Position numbers and translations under genes: made by a program
Shown: piece after piece, positions 51,021-60,400 of the stretch
Layout of the letters: every line of letters begins with the position of its first letter
Position numbering within the stretch: position 1 is the stretch's first letter
Notes under the pieces: generated by a model
What the model was told of the DNA's origin: nothing
What the model saw: only the letters and a program-made list of their open reading frames with translations
Databases searched by the model: none
Source of the DNA: Acetatifactor sp.
Lineage (GTDB): Bacteria; Bacillota; Clostridia; Lachnospirales; Lachnospiraceae
Direction of reading: 5' to 3'
Assembly: GCA_022511465.1 (NCBI GenBank)
Contig: JAFLRM010000009.1
Location: 1-64,000, forward strand
Length of the DNA: 64,000 nt

Positions 51021-52079
51021 TTATTTCTGAGGATCGTCATTTTGCACACTGTCACCTTGCGCCTTATTCTGCGCTGCCTGCGCCACCATCTGCTGTCTCT
51101 GTGCCATCTTCCTCATAGTCTTCTTATGATACCGCTTCACGATCACCCACACGATCAGAGTGAATACCGCGATCACTAGTGCCCACACGATCAGATAGGG
51201 AATGTGGATCACAAACCAGATGCCAAACTCCGCCAGGCCGTCGAGAACGTCTTCCACGCTGTCCACGAAGCCCTCGCCCATGCGCTGCCATGCTGTCCGC
51301 TCCTCCACAGGTGTGAGCTCCCGCACCTCACTTACGGTAAGATACACCGTACTGTAATTCACCCGATTATCAAAAGTGCGCAACTGGGACTCCATGCTCT
51401 CGATCTGGTAGCGCACCTCGGAAAGTCTGCTCTCGATGACGATAATATCCTCAATATTCTCAGCCTGCCCCATGAGTTCCAGCAGTCTGTCCCGCTCCAC
51501 CTCCAACGCATTCCTGCGGCTCTCCAGATCCACATAGGTGAGCGTTACATCCTCCACATTCTCAGAGCTTCTCACCACATTGCCAATATCGGACACTGTG
51601 TTTAAGAGGTTATTGAGCTGCCTCTGGGGGATTCGGATCGTCAGCGTCGCATCCCGGCTGCTGCGGTAACTGGAGTAGCTGCTGCCGTTGTACATGTCCA
51701 TATTCTCTATGTAGCCGCCAAGTTCCGCCACCCGTCTCTGCAGCGCATCCATCATGGTGTCAAACTCTTTGGTCTCCACATCCATATTGACGGTCTTGAT
51801 CAGCTTGCGGGAGGTGTCGGACACCTCCACACTCTCATCCACACCTTGTTCAAACTCTATGCTCTCCATCGACATGGCGCCCTCCGTCATGGAGGGAGCA
51901 GATGAAGCGCTGCCATTCTTATCATAGGCCCACTCCTCAGCGACAGCCTTGTCACTGGCATACCCACTTGCGCCGCAGCCTGCAAGAATCAATGCCATAC
52001 AGCCCACAAGACCGGCGGCAGCCAGCTTCCTCGCTAAATGTTTTCCACTTCTCATAACAGGTGTTACATATCTTTTCAT
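51021..52079 (-). CDS. DUF4349 domain lipoprotein
   Basis: 352-residue membrane-associated lipoprotein. Lipobox MALILAGCG, a low-complexity Ser/Glu/Met region, then the DUF4349 domain (about 90-275): SRKLIKTVNMDVETKEFD, then IRIPQRQLNNLLNTVSDIG, and a coiled coil (ESRRNALEVERDRLLELMGQ) that ends at STVYLTVSEV. A C-terminal membrane helix (about 290-320) and a Lys/Gln-rich tail follow, so both ends are in or at the membrane. Family function is unknown; it may sense or organise the envelope. ATG 52079 has GAGGAGG upstream. Confidence 0.88.
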   Translation of the reverse strand: MKRYVTPVMRSGKHLARKLAAAGLVGCMALILAGCGASGYASDKAVAEEWAYDKNGSASSAPSMTEGAMSMESIEFEQGVDESVEVSDTSRKLIKTVNMDVETKEFDTMMDALQRRVAELGGYIENMDMYNGSSYSSYRSSRDATLTIRIPQRQLNNLLNTVSDIGNVVRSSENVEDVTLTYVDLESRRNALEVERDRLLELMGQAENIEDIIVIESRLSEVRYQIESMESQLRTFDNRVNYSTVYLTVSEVRELTPVEERTAWQRMGEGFVDSVEDVLDGLAEFGIWFVIHIPYLIVWALVIAVFTLIVWVIVKRYHKKTMRKMAQRQQMVAQAAQNKAQGDSVQNDDPQK

Positions 52080-52145
52080 AATATCCTCCTCTCCGGAATG
52101 GCTCATATGATCATGCCTTCCTGTTATTTCAATAGACGCATTTTC

Positions 52146-55064
52146 TTAGAAAAGGTTCTCTATCTTTTTAAAAATTTTCTCCTCCTCTTTGATCTTGCCG
52201 GCATTGCCGACCACACAGAGCTGCTCCTCCTCCATAAAAGCACGGATATGATCAGCCAGTGCACGTATGTCCTCAGGAGAGGCAGACAGGATCTCATCCC
52301 GTTCCTCCTGCAGCATCTCTTCTGTGAGCCCCGTCATGTAGGCACTTAGAGAGTAAAGCCCCTTAGCCGCCGGATTCATGGGCATATCCAGATCGCTGAC
52401 GGCGCCAATGATATACTGGGTCATGACTCGCTCGTCCGCATCGAATGCCGCAACTGCATCCGCGGCTCTCTCATAGACATCGATGGTTCCTTTTAAATTG
52501 GGGTCGCGATAAGACACAAAGTAGCTCTCCCCCGTCTTGCCAAAGCTGCACATACACCCATAAGCGCCGCCCTTCACCCGGACGTTAAACCACATATATT
52601 CATAACCCATGATCACTTTCAATACTTTTAGCGTTCCCTTGTAGGGAAGCCCCTTGTCTCTAAAATTCCCTGCACGACATACATACTGTACCTGACCGGA
52701 GGTCATAAATCCCTCGTTTTTCTTCTCCATAACGGGCATAAAGCGCGCCTTCTCCACAGGACAGTCATAGAGATTTGCTTTCAGTTCCTCGATGGGCGCA
52801 CCTAAATTTGCAACCACCTGCTCTTCGCCCACAAAATCCACCATCAGATTCTCCCTGCGAAAAACCATCTTGGCGAGAGTTTTCAGCTTCTCCACCAGTT
52901 CATCCTTTCGTTCTTCAAAATTAGCCTCCAGATCAGTCACCAGACGATAAAAAGGAATGCCGGAAAACTCCTCGTTGAGCCGTCCCGCCACACTTCCGTA
53001 GGACAGTGCTCTGCCCACGGCCACACTGTGCCCCGCAACCATCATCTGCGCTTGCAGGCGAGACTTACCCTCCGCCAGAATCTCATACAGACGCTTGGTG
53101 TCCGCAAAGTCGCTGGTCAAAATGATCTCCTCCATAAGTTTGATCGCCTTTTCCAAGTTGGGGTACAGCACCTTGGTCTTCAACTCTAATGTCGCCTTGC
53201 ACCGATCCTTATCCTCGAGGGAGGCGTAAGCATTGTTCACCGCAGACATGCCGCCCGTCACCAGATTCATCTCGTTAAAGAGATCACCATAGCTGTAATC
53301 AGCGGTGTTTAACAGCCCCAGACAGCCCTTTAAGATCCCTACATAAGAGAAATGATCCGCCGGGATATCATCCAGTGAAAAGATCAGACGCAGATATCCG
53401 ATACCGTTGGTGGACAGCTTGTGATACAAAAGCCTGGTATCCCCGATCATGCGCTCCTCATTGACAAGACCCGCCGTCTCCTTTTTAAGGTCAGCCCTGG
53501 TAAGCAGCGGAATTTTCCTAAGATCCTCCTCGTCGTCCTCTCTCTCCTGAAATTCTCTGAGCGCCCGGTATTTGTCCATGACCTCTTTAAGCTCTCCGGG
53601 CGTCATAGAAGCCTTTTTCTCCGAAAGCTCCTTTCGGAATGCCTCCACTCTCTCCTCCTCCAGTCCCAGTCGGGGCTTTAAGATCACTACGCTCCGATGG
53701 GGATTATCCAGAAAGTATCTCCTTACAAGCCCCTCAAAGTAGCCGGCCGTCACCTTCTCCCTGAGCGCCGCAAAAGTGGCGTTTGCCTCAATGTGTATGA
53801 AGGGCTTTCCCCCATCGTAAAGCCAACTGTCCAAAGCCTGAAGACCGTACATCAACCCCTTGGGGTAGGATCCGAAATCCGCCTCCCTATAGCGGAACTC
53901 ATAGTAGTTGATCGCCGCGAGAAGGGCTTTCTCATCAAATCCCTTCTCCACAATGCCCTCTAACACCTCCTGTACGGTGTCAAGGAATTCCTTCTCCCTG
54001 TCCACCGTAGTGTCCTTGGCCACAATGCTGAAATAGGGCTGTTTGATGCCATTTTCATAGTGACTGTATATGTCCTTACCAATCCCTCTGTCCACGAGTA
54101 CCTGCTTGACGGGCGCCCCCGGAGCCGTACACAGCGCATAATCCAAAACATCAAAAGCAATATACAATTCCTTGTCCAGACTGTCGCCCACGGAAAAATT
54201 CAGGGACAGAAAGGTATTCTCCTCCTCGTCCTCACCCTCGTTCAAAGGACATTCCTTCACCACCCGCACAGGCTTTTCAAAAACCGACTCTGCATCAATG
54301 ACGGAATCCACCTTCTTTTCCTCAAAGTGGGACAGATAGTGCTCGTCGATAAATGCCATTTTCTCTGCCATATCCATGTTGCCGTAGAGATAAATGTAAC
54401 TGTTGGAAGGATGATAGTAGGTGCTGTGAAACTCCAGAAACTGTTCGTAGCTAAGCTCCGGAATTGCCGCAGGATCGCCGCCCGACTCACAGCCGTAAGT
54501 GGTATGGGGATAAAGGGAATTCATCATCTCACGCTCCAGCACATCATCCGGTGAAGAGAAAGCTCCTTTCATCTCGTTGTAAACCACGCCGTTTACTTTG
54601 AGCTCTTCCTCCGCACTCTCCAACTCATAATGCCAGCCCTCCTGACGAAAGATGGACTCGTTTTGGTAGATGTTAGGATAAAACACGGCATCCAGATATA
54701 CATGCATAAGGTTCTGAAAATCCTTGTCGTTACAGCTGGCTACCGGATAGACCGTCTTGTCCGGGTAGGTCATAGCGTTTAAGAAGGTGTTTAAGGATCC
54801 TTTCACCAGCTCCACAAAGGGGTCTTTCACCGGAAACTCCCTGGAGCCGCACAGCACGGAATGCTCCAAAATGTGCGCCACACCAGTGGAATCCTTAGGC
54901 GGTGTGCGAAAACCAATGTAAAATACCTTGTTCTCGTCGTCGTTGGACAAAAGCGCCACACGGGCCTTTGTCTTTTTATGTCTGCACAGATACGCCATAC
55001 TTTTGATATCTGCGATCTCTCTCTTCTCCAATATCTCGTAGGCTGTTAGTTCTTCCACCTTCAT
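52146..55064 (-). CDS. M16C metallopeptidase (presequence-protease-like)
   Basis: 972-residue insulinase-family zinc peptidase with the inverted motif H64-x-x-E67-H68 in GVAHILEHSVLCGS and a downstream glutamate in NGVVYNEMKGAFSSP. Four homologous domains joined by a helical hinge (the M16C-associated domain, about 470-700) form a closed chamber; such enzymes degrade short unstructured peptides. The C-terminal half includes VRVKGGAYGCMCSF, a typical inactive-half signature (R/Y substrate binding). Probably cytosolic: no signal peptide. ATG at 55064 with AAGGAGAAG. Last gene of the operon with the pseudo-rhomboid and sigma-like genes. Confidence 0.94.
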   Translation of the reverse strand: MKVEELTAYEILEKREIADIKSMAYLCRHKKTKARVALLSNDDENKVFYIGFRTPPKDSTGVAHILEHSVLCGSREFPVKDPFVELVKGSLNTFLNAMTYPDKTVYPVASCNDKDFQNLMHVYLDAVFYPNIYQNESIFRQEGWHYELESAEEELKVNGVVYNEMKGAFSSPDDVLEREMMNSLYPHTTYGCESGGDPAAIPELSYEQFLEFHSTYYHPSNSYIYLYGNMDMAEKMAFIDEHYLSHFEEKKVDSVIDAESVFEKPVRVVKECPLNEGEDEEENTFLSLNFSVGDSLDKELYIAFDVLDYALCTAPGAPVKQVLVDRGIGKDIYSHYENGIKQPYFSIVAKDTTVDREKEFLDTVQEVLEGIVEKGFDEKALLAAINYYEFRYREADFGSYPKGLMYGLQALDSWLYDGGKPFIHIEANATFAALREKVTAGYFEGLVRRYFLDNPHRSVVILKPRLGLEEERVEAFRKELSEKKASMTPGELKEVMDKYRALREFQEREDDEEDLRKIPLLTRADLKKETAGLVNEERMIGDTRLLYHKLSTNGIGYLRLIFSLDDIPADHFSYVGILKGCLGLLNTADYSYGDLFNEMNLVTGGMSAVNNAYASLEDKDRCKATLELKTKVLYPNLEKAIKLMEEIILTSDFADTKRLYEILAEGKSRLQAQMMVAGHSVAVGRALSYGSVAGRLNEEFSGIPFYRLVTDLEANFEERKDELVEKLKTLAKMVFRRENLMVDFVGEEQVVANLGAPIEELKANLYDCPVEKARFMPVMEKKNEGFMTSGQVQYVCRAGNFRDKGLPYKGTLKVLKVIMGYEYMWFNVRVKGGAYGCMCSFGKTGESYFVSYRDPNLKGTIDVYERAADAVAAFDADERVMTQYIIGAVSDLDMPMNPAAKGLYSLSAYMTGLTEEMLQEERDEILSASPEDIRALADHIRAFMEEEQLCVVGNAGKIKEEEKIFKKIENLF

Positions 55065-55110
55065 AAATATTCTTCTCCTTTTTACAGATTTACGGATTTA
55101 AAACGAACTC

Positions 55111-55530
55111 CTACAGGGATAGCATTGCCAGTTTGCTCACCTTGAGCTCCTGAACCACTAATCCCTTTTTCTCTTTCTCGGCAGGCGGCATCGCGGTCAA
55201 CTGCTCGATAGTGTAAGTCTGCGTTGTGTACTCCCGCTTGGTCTTTCCTGTGATAGTGCGCTTATCCTCGATCACATTTACCTTGATCCGCGCTTTCAGT
55301 TGCTTGTATATCTGCACCAGAAAGCTGTCCGACTCCAGATAGTACAGATGTGTCTCCAGAGTGTCCTCCACGTCTGCCTTAGGCAATATATATCGTTCCA
55401 CGATCAGGCGAAATTTAAACGTAATATCCTCCGCTGCCATCAATTCCCCCAATGTGTACTTGGCTCCCACATACAGGGAACTCACATCCTGCATACTATA
55501 TTTATGATCCTCATATACGGTCTTGTTCAT
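55111..55530 (-). CDS. Hypothetical protein in the sigma-like operon
   Basis: A 139-residue protein I do not recognise. It has no signal peptide or membrane segment and reads as mixed alpha/beta: AKYTLGELMAAEDITFKFRL, then ILPKADVEDTLETHLYYLE, a basic middle with KRTITGKTKREY, and a C-terminal LVVQELKVSKLAML. ATG 55530 (AGGAA nine bases upstream) is preferred; a GTG at 55545 overlaps the stop codon of the preceding sigma-like gene, so the two are coupled either way. Its place between a sigma-like protein and a peptidase is the only clue. Confidence 0.75.
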   Translation of the reverse strand: MNKTVYEDHKYSMQDVSSLYVGAKYTLGELMAAEDITFKFRLIVERYILPKADVEDTLETHLYYLESDSFLVQIYKQLKARIKVNVIEDKRTITGKTKREYTTQTYTIEQLTAMPPAEKEKKGLVVQELKVSKLAMLSL

Positions 55531-55541
55531 CCTGCCGTTCC

Positions 55542-56273
55542 TCACTCAATGTACTCTATCTGAAAACCGCTGATACGCACGGCATCCCGAATGGCCTTCT
55601 CCGTCATTCCTGACTCCTCTGCAAGTTCCTCCACTGTCACCTTGCGATGCAGCTCCTCCGACAGGGCTTTCGCTTTCTTTAATACCTTGTTGACCTTGTC
55701 CAGAGCATGTTTGTCAAGCTTCTCCTGCTCTGCGTTTCCCTGTATATACTCTTCCATGGCATCCATGATAAGCTTCCCTAACATCCCGTCTGCTTCCGCC
55801 GGCGTTTCCATACTCCCCAGCATAGTCACACCTATGGTCAAGGCCATGTTGCCCTCCCCAATCAGATCCTCCAGAAAAACACCTTGTCCAGCATAAATCT
55901 TGGCAATATCCACCACATCCCGCAGATACACCTCGATCAGCTTCTTCTGGGCCTCCGTATCTCCAGCCATGGCCGATATAGTGAAGGCCTCCTTTTCTCC
56001 TCTCGTATATGTGGGCAAAAGCGCCAGCTGATCCAGATAATTTTGCAGGTAATTTTTCTCCTTGTCCGTCAGATAGTCGTCTAAATCCACCGGCTCTCCA
56101 ATTCCAATTTTATGTTTTACCAGATAGTCAAACACCAATTGAAGCTGATCGTTGTCCAGCGAAAGGGGAGCAAAAGCCTCCTGAACCTGCGCCTCGCTGA
56201 CACAGTTTCCCTGTTCCTTCGCCGTCTTTCGCACCTGCTCCAAGGTTTTTGCAAACAGAACTTCCCGATCCAT
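55542..56273 (-). CDS. Sigma-70-like protein lacking -10 and -35 recognition regions
   Basis: 243 residues that follow the layout of a primary sigma factor but stop early. Residues 5-60 resemble region 1.1 (LEQVRKTAKEQGNCVSEAQV; FDYLVKHKIGI). Residues 70-108 resemble region 1.2. Residues 109-150 match regions 2.1-2.2 (KKLIEVYLRDVVDIAKIYAG; FLEDLIGEGNMAL), the RNA polymerase clamp-binding part. Where region 2.3-2.4 should carry the aromatic TWWIRQAI stretch, the sequence is MLGKLIMDAMEEYIQ. Residues 184-236 match region 3 (KVTVEELAEESGMTEKAIRD). Region 4 is absent. It should be able to contact RNA polymerase but not read promoters in the normal way, so a role as competitor, anti-sigma-like factor or specialised regulator is possible; that is inference. 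15 bases after the pseudo-rhomboid gene. Confidence 0.72.
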   Translation of the reverse strand: MDREVLFAKTLEQVRKTAKEQGNCVSEAQVQEAFAPLSLDNDQLQLVFDYLVKHKIGIGEPVDLDDYLTDKEKNYLQNYLDQLALLPTYTRGEKEAFTISAMAGDTEAQKKLIEVYLRDVVDIAKIYAGQGVFLEDLIGEGNMALTIGVTMLGSMETPAEADGMLGKLIMDAMEEYIQGNAEQEKLDKHALDKVNKVLKKAKALSEELHRKVTVEELAEESGMTEKAIRDAVRISGFQIEYIE

Positions 56274-56288
56274 ATCCCTCTCCCACTC

Positions 56289-57158
56289 TTATTTTCTGTG
56301 TTCGTGTGTAAACAGATGATTCTGGCAGTACTCATAGTTTCCGTTACACTTGGAACAGAACCGAAACTCCAGCTCCGGAGAATCCTCGTCCGTCCTGCCG
56401 CAGATAGCACACTTATGCTTTGTGATGACACTGTTTCTTTTGACCTCCTGCCTGAACTGTGTCCTGCGCTTGATCTGCTTGGGGGACATAACTACCCTTT
56501 TGATATTTACCAGATAGAACACTGCAAAGTTGAGCAGCGACGCTCCCACCGCAAACTTAGTGAACACATTTCCTGTGATCATCATATAGATCATCAGGAT
56601 ACCATCCAAAATACCCATCCACTTTACTTTCACGGGAATCACAAACATGAGTAGCACCCTCGCATCCGGATAGGTAGCAGCAAAAGCCAGATAGATGGAC
56701 AAGTTGATATAATAGGTGCTGAACATCAGAGAGCCGCTCATAATGAGAGTCTCAAATGGAAGCACCATCCCGTTCATCACTATAGGAGATGCTCCTCCGT
56801 TTATCATATAACAAAATCCAAGACACAAAAAACTTCCTATGATCGTAAAGAGCATGCCGGAGAACAAGTATACATTATAACGATAGGTTCCCCAGGTGCG
56901 CTCCAATGCGGTGCCGATACTGTAATAGAAAAAGAGCATGATGATGGTGAACAGATCCAGCGAAGACGGAGGCACGATCAGCCACGTCACAAGTCTCCAT
57001 ATCTGCCCGTGCAGGATCTTCCAGGGATCAAGAGTCAGATAGATCAAAAAATTGGAGTTGATCAGTTCTATCACATACCCCACTACATAGCACAAGATCA
57101 GCAGCAGAGTGATATTGGGTATCGCGTATTTTCCAAATTTTTTCTCAAATTTACTCAT
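56289..57158 (-). CDS. Rhomboid-like (probably inactive) membrane protein with zinc ribbon
   Basis: 289-residue membrane protein with about six helices and a rhomboid fold signature: ILHGQIWRLVTWLIVPPS then YYSIGTALERTWGTYRYNVY. The catalytic GxSG serine and the TM6 histidine of active rhomboid proteases are not found (the loop reads INGGASPIVMNG), so it is likely a pseudoprotease, similar in logic to derlins. A cytoplasmic C-terminal zinc ribbon (about 240-289) has CAICGRTDED, then CSKC, YC and a His-rich end HLFTHEHRK. ATG 57158 is chosen for GGAGG upstream; the ORF track starts 20 codons earlier. First gene of a four-gene operon with its own promoter. Confidence 0.78.
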   Translation of the reverse strand: MSKFEKKFGKYAIPNITLLLILCYVVGYVIELINSNFLIYLTLDPWKILHGQIWRLVTWLIVPPSSLDLFTIIMLFFYYSIGTALERTWGTYRYNVYLFSGMLFTIIGSFLCLGFCYMINGGASPIVMNGMVLPFETLIMSGSLMFSTYYINLSIYLAFAATYPDARVLLMFVIPVKVKWMGILDGILMIYMMITGNVFTKFAVGASLLNFAVFYLVNIKRVVMSPKQIKRRTQFRQEVKRNSVITKHKCAICGRTDEDSPELEFRFCSKCNGNYEYCQNHLFTHEHRK

Positions 57159-57216
57159 TGCTTCCTCCATCTCAGAATAAATTAAACTACCAAAAAATTT
57201 CAAACAGTCACTATAC

Positions 57217-57245
57217 ATTGTATCATTCCTCCCCCCATAAGTAAA
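57217..57245 (-). promoter_or_regulatory. Promoter of the pseudo-rhomboid / sigma-like operon
   Basis: Minus-strand TTTACT (57240-57245), 17 bases, TACAAT (57217-57222) with a TGA extended -10. Divergent from the activase promoter about 75 bases away. Confidence 0.65.
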
Positions 57246-57319
57246 CCAAGCAATTTCCTATACTGGTACTTTTTATGGAAATTTCCTTTATTTTATAAAG
57301 TTTTTACATGTTTTCTTCA

Positions 57320-57348
57320 TTGCATTTTGACGTTATGTGTCGTATAAT
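57320..57348 (+). promoter_or_regulatory. Promoter of the large activase gene
   Basis: TTGCAT (57320-57325), 17 bases, TATAAT (57343-57348). The -35 box is partial. The ORF track start for the activase (57308) falls inside this promoter, which supports the later start at 57401. Confidence 0.6.
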
Positions 57349-57400
57349 ACCAGAGAATGTCAAATACTTTGTGCTTTTACAGAAAGGTATGGTTATCATT

Positions 57401-60400
57401 ATGGAATTCACGCAAAAATATGCAACCTTAGGTATCGATATCGGTTCCACTACGGTCAAGATTGCTATTTTGGATGAAGCGCATACTATTTTGTTTTCTG
57501 ATTATAGGCGCCACTATGCCAACATTCGGGAGACTCTTGCCTCCCTTCTTAAGGACGCGTATGAAAAGCTTGGGAACCTGACACTATGCCCTATGATCAC
57601 CGGTTCCGGCGGCCTGGCGCTGGCTGATCATCTGAAGGTTCCTTTCACACAGGAGGTGATCGCAGTTGCCACCTCCCTTCAGGAGCTTGCTCCCAAGACG
57701 GATGTTGCCATCGAGCTGGGCGGCGAGGACGCCAAGATCATCTACTTTGAGGGCGGCAACGTAGAGCAGAGAATGAACGGTATCTGTGCCGGCGGCACAG
57801 GTTCCTTTATCGACCAGATGGCGTCTCTTCTTCAGACGGATGCTTCCGGTCTGAACGAATATGCCAAAGAGTACCAGTCCCTGTACTCCATCGCCGCACG
57901 TTGCGGTGTATTTGCCAAGACGGACATTCAGCCTCTGATCAATGAGGGCGCCACCAAGGAAGACTTGGCGGCTTCCATCTTTCAGGCGGTGGTAAACCAA
58001 ACTATCAGCGGTCTTGCCTGCGGTAAACCGATCCGCGGCCACGTAGCTTTTCTGGGTGGTCCTTTGCACTTTCTGTCCGAGCTGAAGGCGGCCTTTATCC
58101 GCACTCTGAATCTGGACGAGGAGCATATCATCGACACGGATAATTCCCACCTTTTTGCCGCCATCGGCTCCGCGCTGAACGCCAAAAAAGAGACTTCCTA
58201 CACTATGGAGGAGATGGTAAACAAGCTCTCCTCCGATATAAAGATGGAGTTTGAGGTAGAACGCATGGAACCCCTATTTGCGGACGATGAAGCATATCGG
58301 GAATTCTGTACCCGCCACAGCAAGCACCACGTGGGCACAGGTGACCTGACTGCTTATCAGGGCAACGCATTCTTGGGAATTGACGCCGGTTCCACCACCA
58401 CCAAGATCGCACTGGTGGGCGAGGATGGCTCCCTGCTCTATTCTTTCTACAGTAACAACGACGGCAGTCCCCTAAAGACCGCCATTCGCTCCATAAAGGA
58501 AATCTACTCCCTCCTTCCGGAGGGAGTGAAGATCGTCCGTTCCTGCTCCACCGGCTACGGAGAAGCTCTGTTAAAGGCTGCTTTCCTGCTGGATGACGGC
58601 GAGGTGGAAACTGTGGCACACTACTATGCCGCCGCTTTCTTCAATCCGGATGTGGATTGCATTTTGGATATCGGCGGACAGGACATGAAATGTATCAAGA
58701 TCAAAAACCAGACGGTGGACAGCGTCCAGTTGAACGAAGCCTGCTCCTCCGGCTGTGGTTCCTTTATCGAAACTTTCGCAAGGTCCTTGAATTATTCCGT
58801 TCATGACTTTGCGGATGAGGCACTCTTTGCCAAGCACCCCATTGACTTGGGCACCCGCTGCACCGTGTTTATGAACTCCAAGGTAAAGCAAGCCCAGAAG
58901 GAGGGCGCGTCCGTGGCGGATATCTCCGCGGGACTTGCCTACTCTGTCATCAAGAATGCTCTCTTCAAGGTGATCAAGGTGTCCGACGCCTCGGAGCTGG
59001 GCAAAAATATCGTGGTTCAGGGCGGTACATTTTATAATGATGCGGTTCTTCGAAGCTTTGAGAAGATCGCAAACTGCGAGGCCATCCGCCCCGACATCGC
59101 CGGCATCATGGGAGCTTTCGGCGCAGCTTTGATCGCAAGAGAACGCTACGAGGAGGACTACGAGACCACCATGCTGACATTCGACCAGATCTGCGAGCTT
59201 AAGTTCGAGACCAGTATGGCAAAGTGCAGAGGCTGCACCAACAGCTGTCGTCTGACCATCAACAAGTTTTCCGGCGGCCGTCAGTTTATCTCCGGAAACC
59301 GCTGCGAGCGAGGCATCGGCGGACAGAAAAATGCAAACAATGTGCCCAACCTTTTTGAATATAAACTAAAAAGACTTTTTTCCTATGAGGCTCTGGCACC
59401 GGATCAGGCTCCCAGAGGCACGGTGGGAATCCCAAGAGTTCTGAACATGTATGAGGATTATCCCTTCTGGCACGTCTTTTTCACCCAGTTGGGCTACCGC
59501 GTGGTGCTCTCACCCAACTCCACCCGCAAGATCTACGAGCTGGGCATTGAGTCCATCCCCAGCGAATCCGAGTGCTATCCTGCCAAGCTGGCTCACGGCC
59601 ATGTGACCTGGCTGATCAGACAGGGTGTAGAGTTTATCTTCTACCCGGCCCTGTTCTACGAGCGCCATGAGGTGGAGGGTGCCAACAACCATTACAACTG
59701 CCCTATCGTGACCTCCTACTCGGAGAACATCAAAAATAATGTGGAAGAGATCAGTGACGGCCAGATCACTTTCCGCAATCCTTTCATGTCCTTCAGAGAC
59801 CTTGGCACCGTGACCGACGCGCTTACCAAGGAGTTTACGGAGATTCCTGCTTCTGAGATCGCCGAGGCATGCAGAAAGGGCTGGGAGGAACTTGCCAAGG
59901 CCAGAGATGATATGCGAAAGAAGGGTGATGAAGTTCTGAAATACCTGGAGGAGACCGGAAAACGCGGCATTGTGTTGGCAGGACGTCCCTACCATATCGA
60001 CCCGGAGATCAACCACGGCATCCCTGAGCTGATCACTTCCTACGATATTGCAGTGCTGACAGAGGACGCAGTCTCCCACTTGGGCGTTCCGGAGAGACCC
60101 CTGATCGTGTCTGACCAGTGGATGTATCACTCCCGCCTCTACGCGGCGGCAAGCTACGTAAAGACAGTGGACAATCTGGATCTGATCCAGTTAAATTCTT
60201 TCGGCTGCGGCCTGGACGCCGTGACCACAGACCAAGTCAGCGATATTTTGTCCGGCTCAGACAAGATCTATACCTGCCTAAAGATTGACGAAGTGAACAA
60301 TCTGGGCGCGGCCAGGATCCGTATCCGCTCTCTGCTCTCCGCACTCCGGGTGCGTGAAAAGATGGGCAAGCAGCGCACGATCCGTTCCGCTGCTATCGAG

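Noticed and set aside
55542-56273. Ordinary alternative sigma factor
   Set aside because: Region 4 is missing and region 2.4 is not conserved, so it cannot be called a functional promoter-reading sigma factor.
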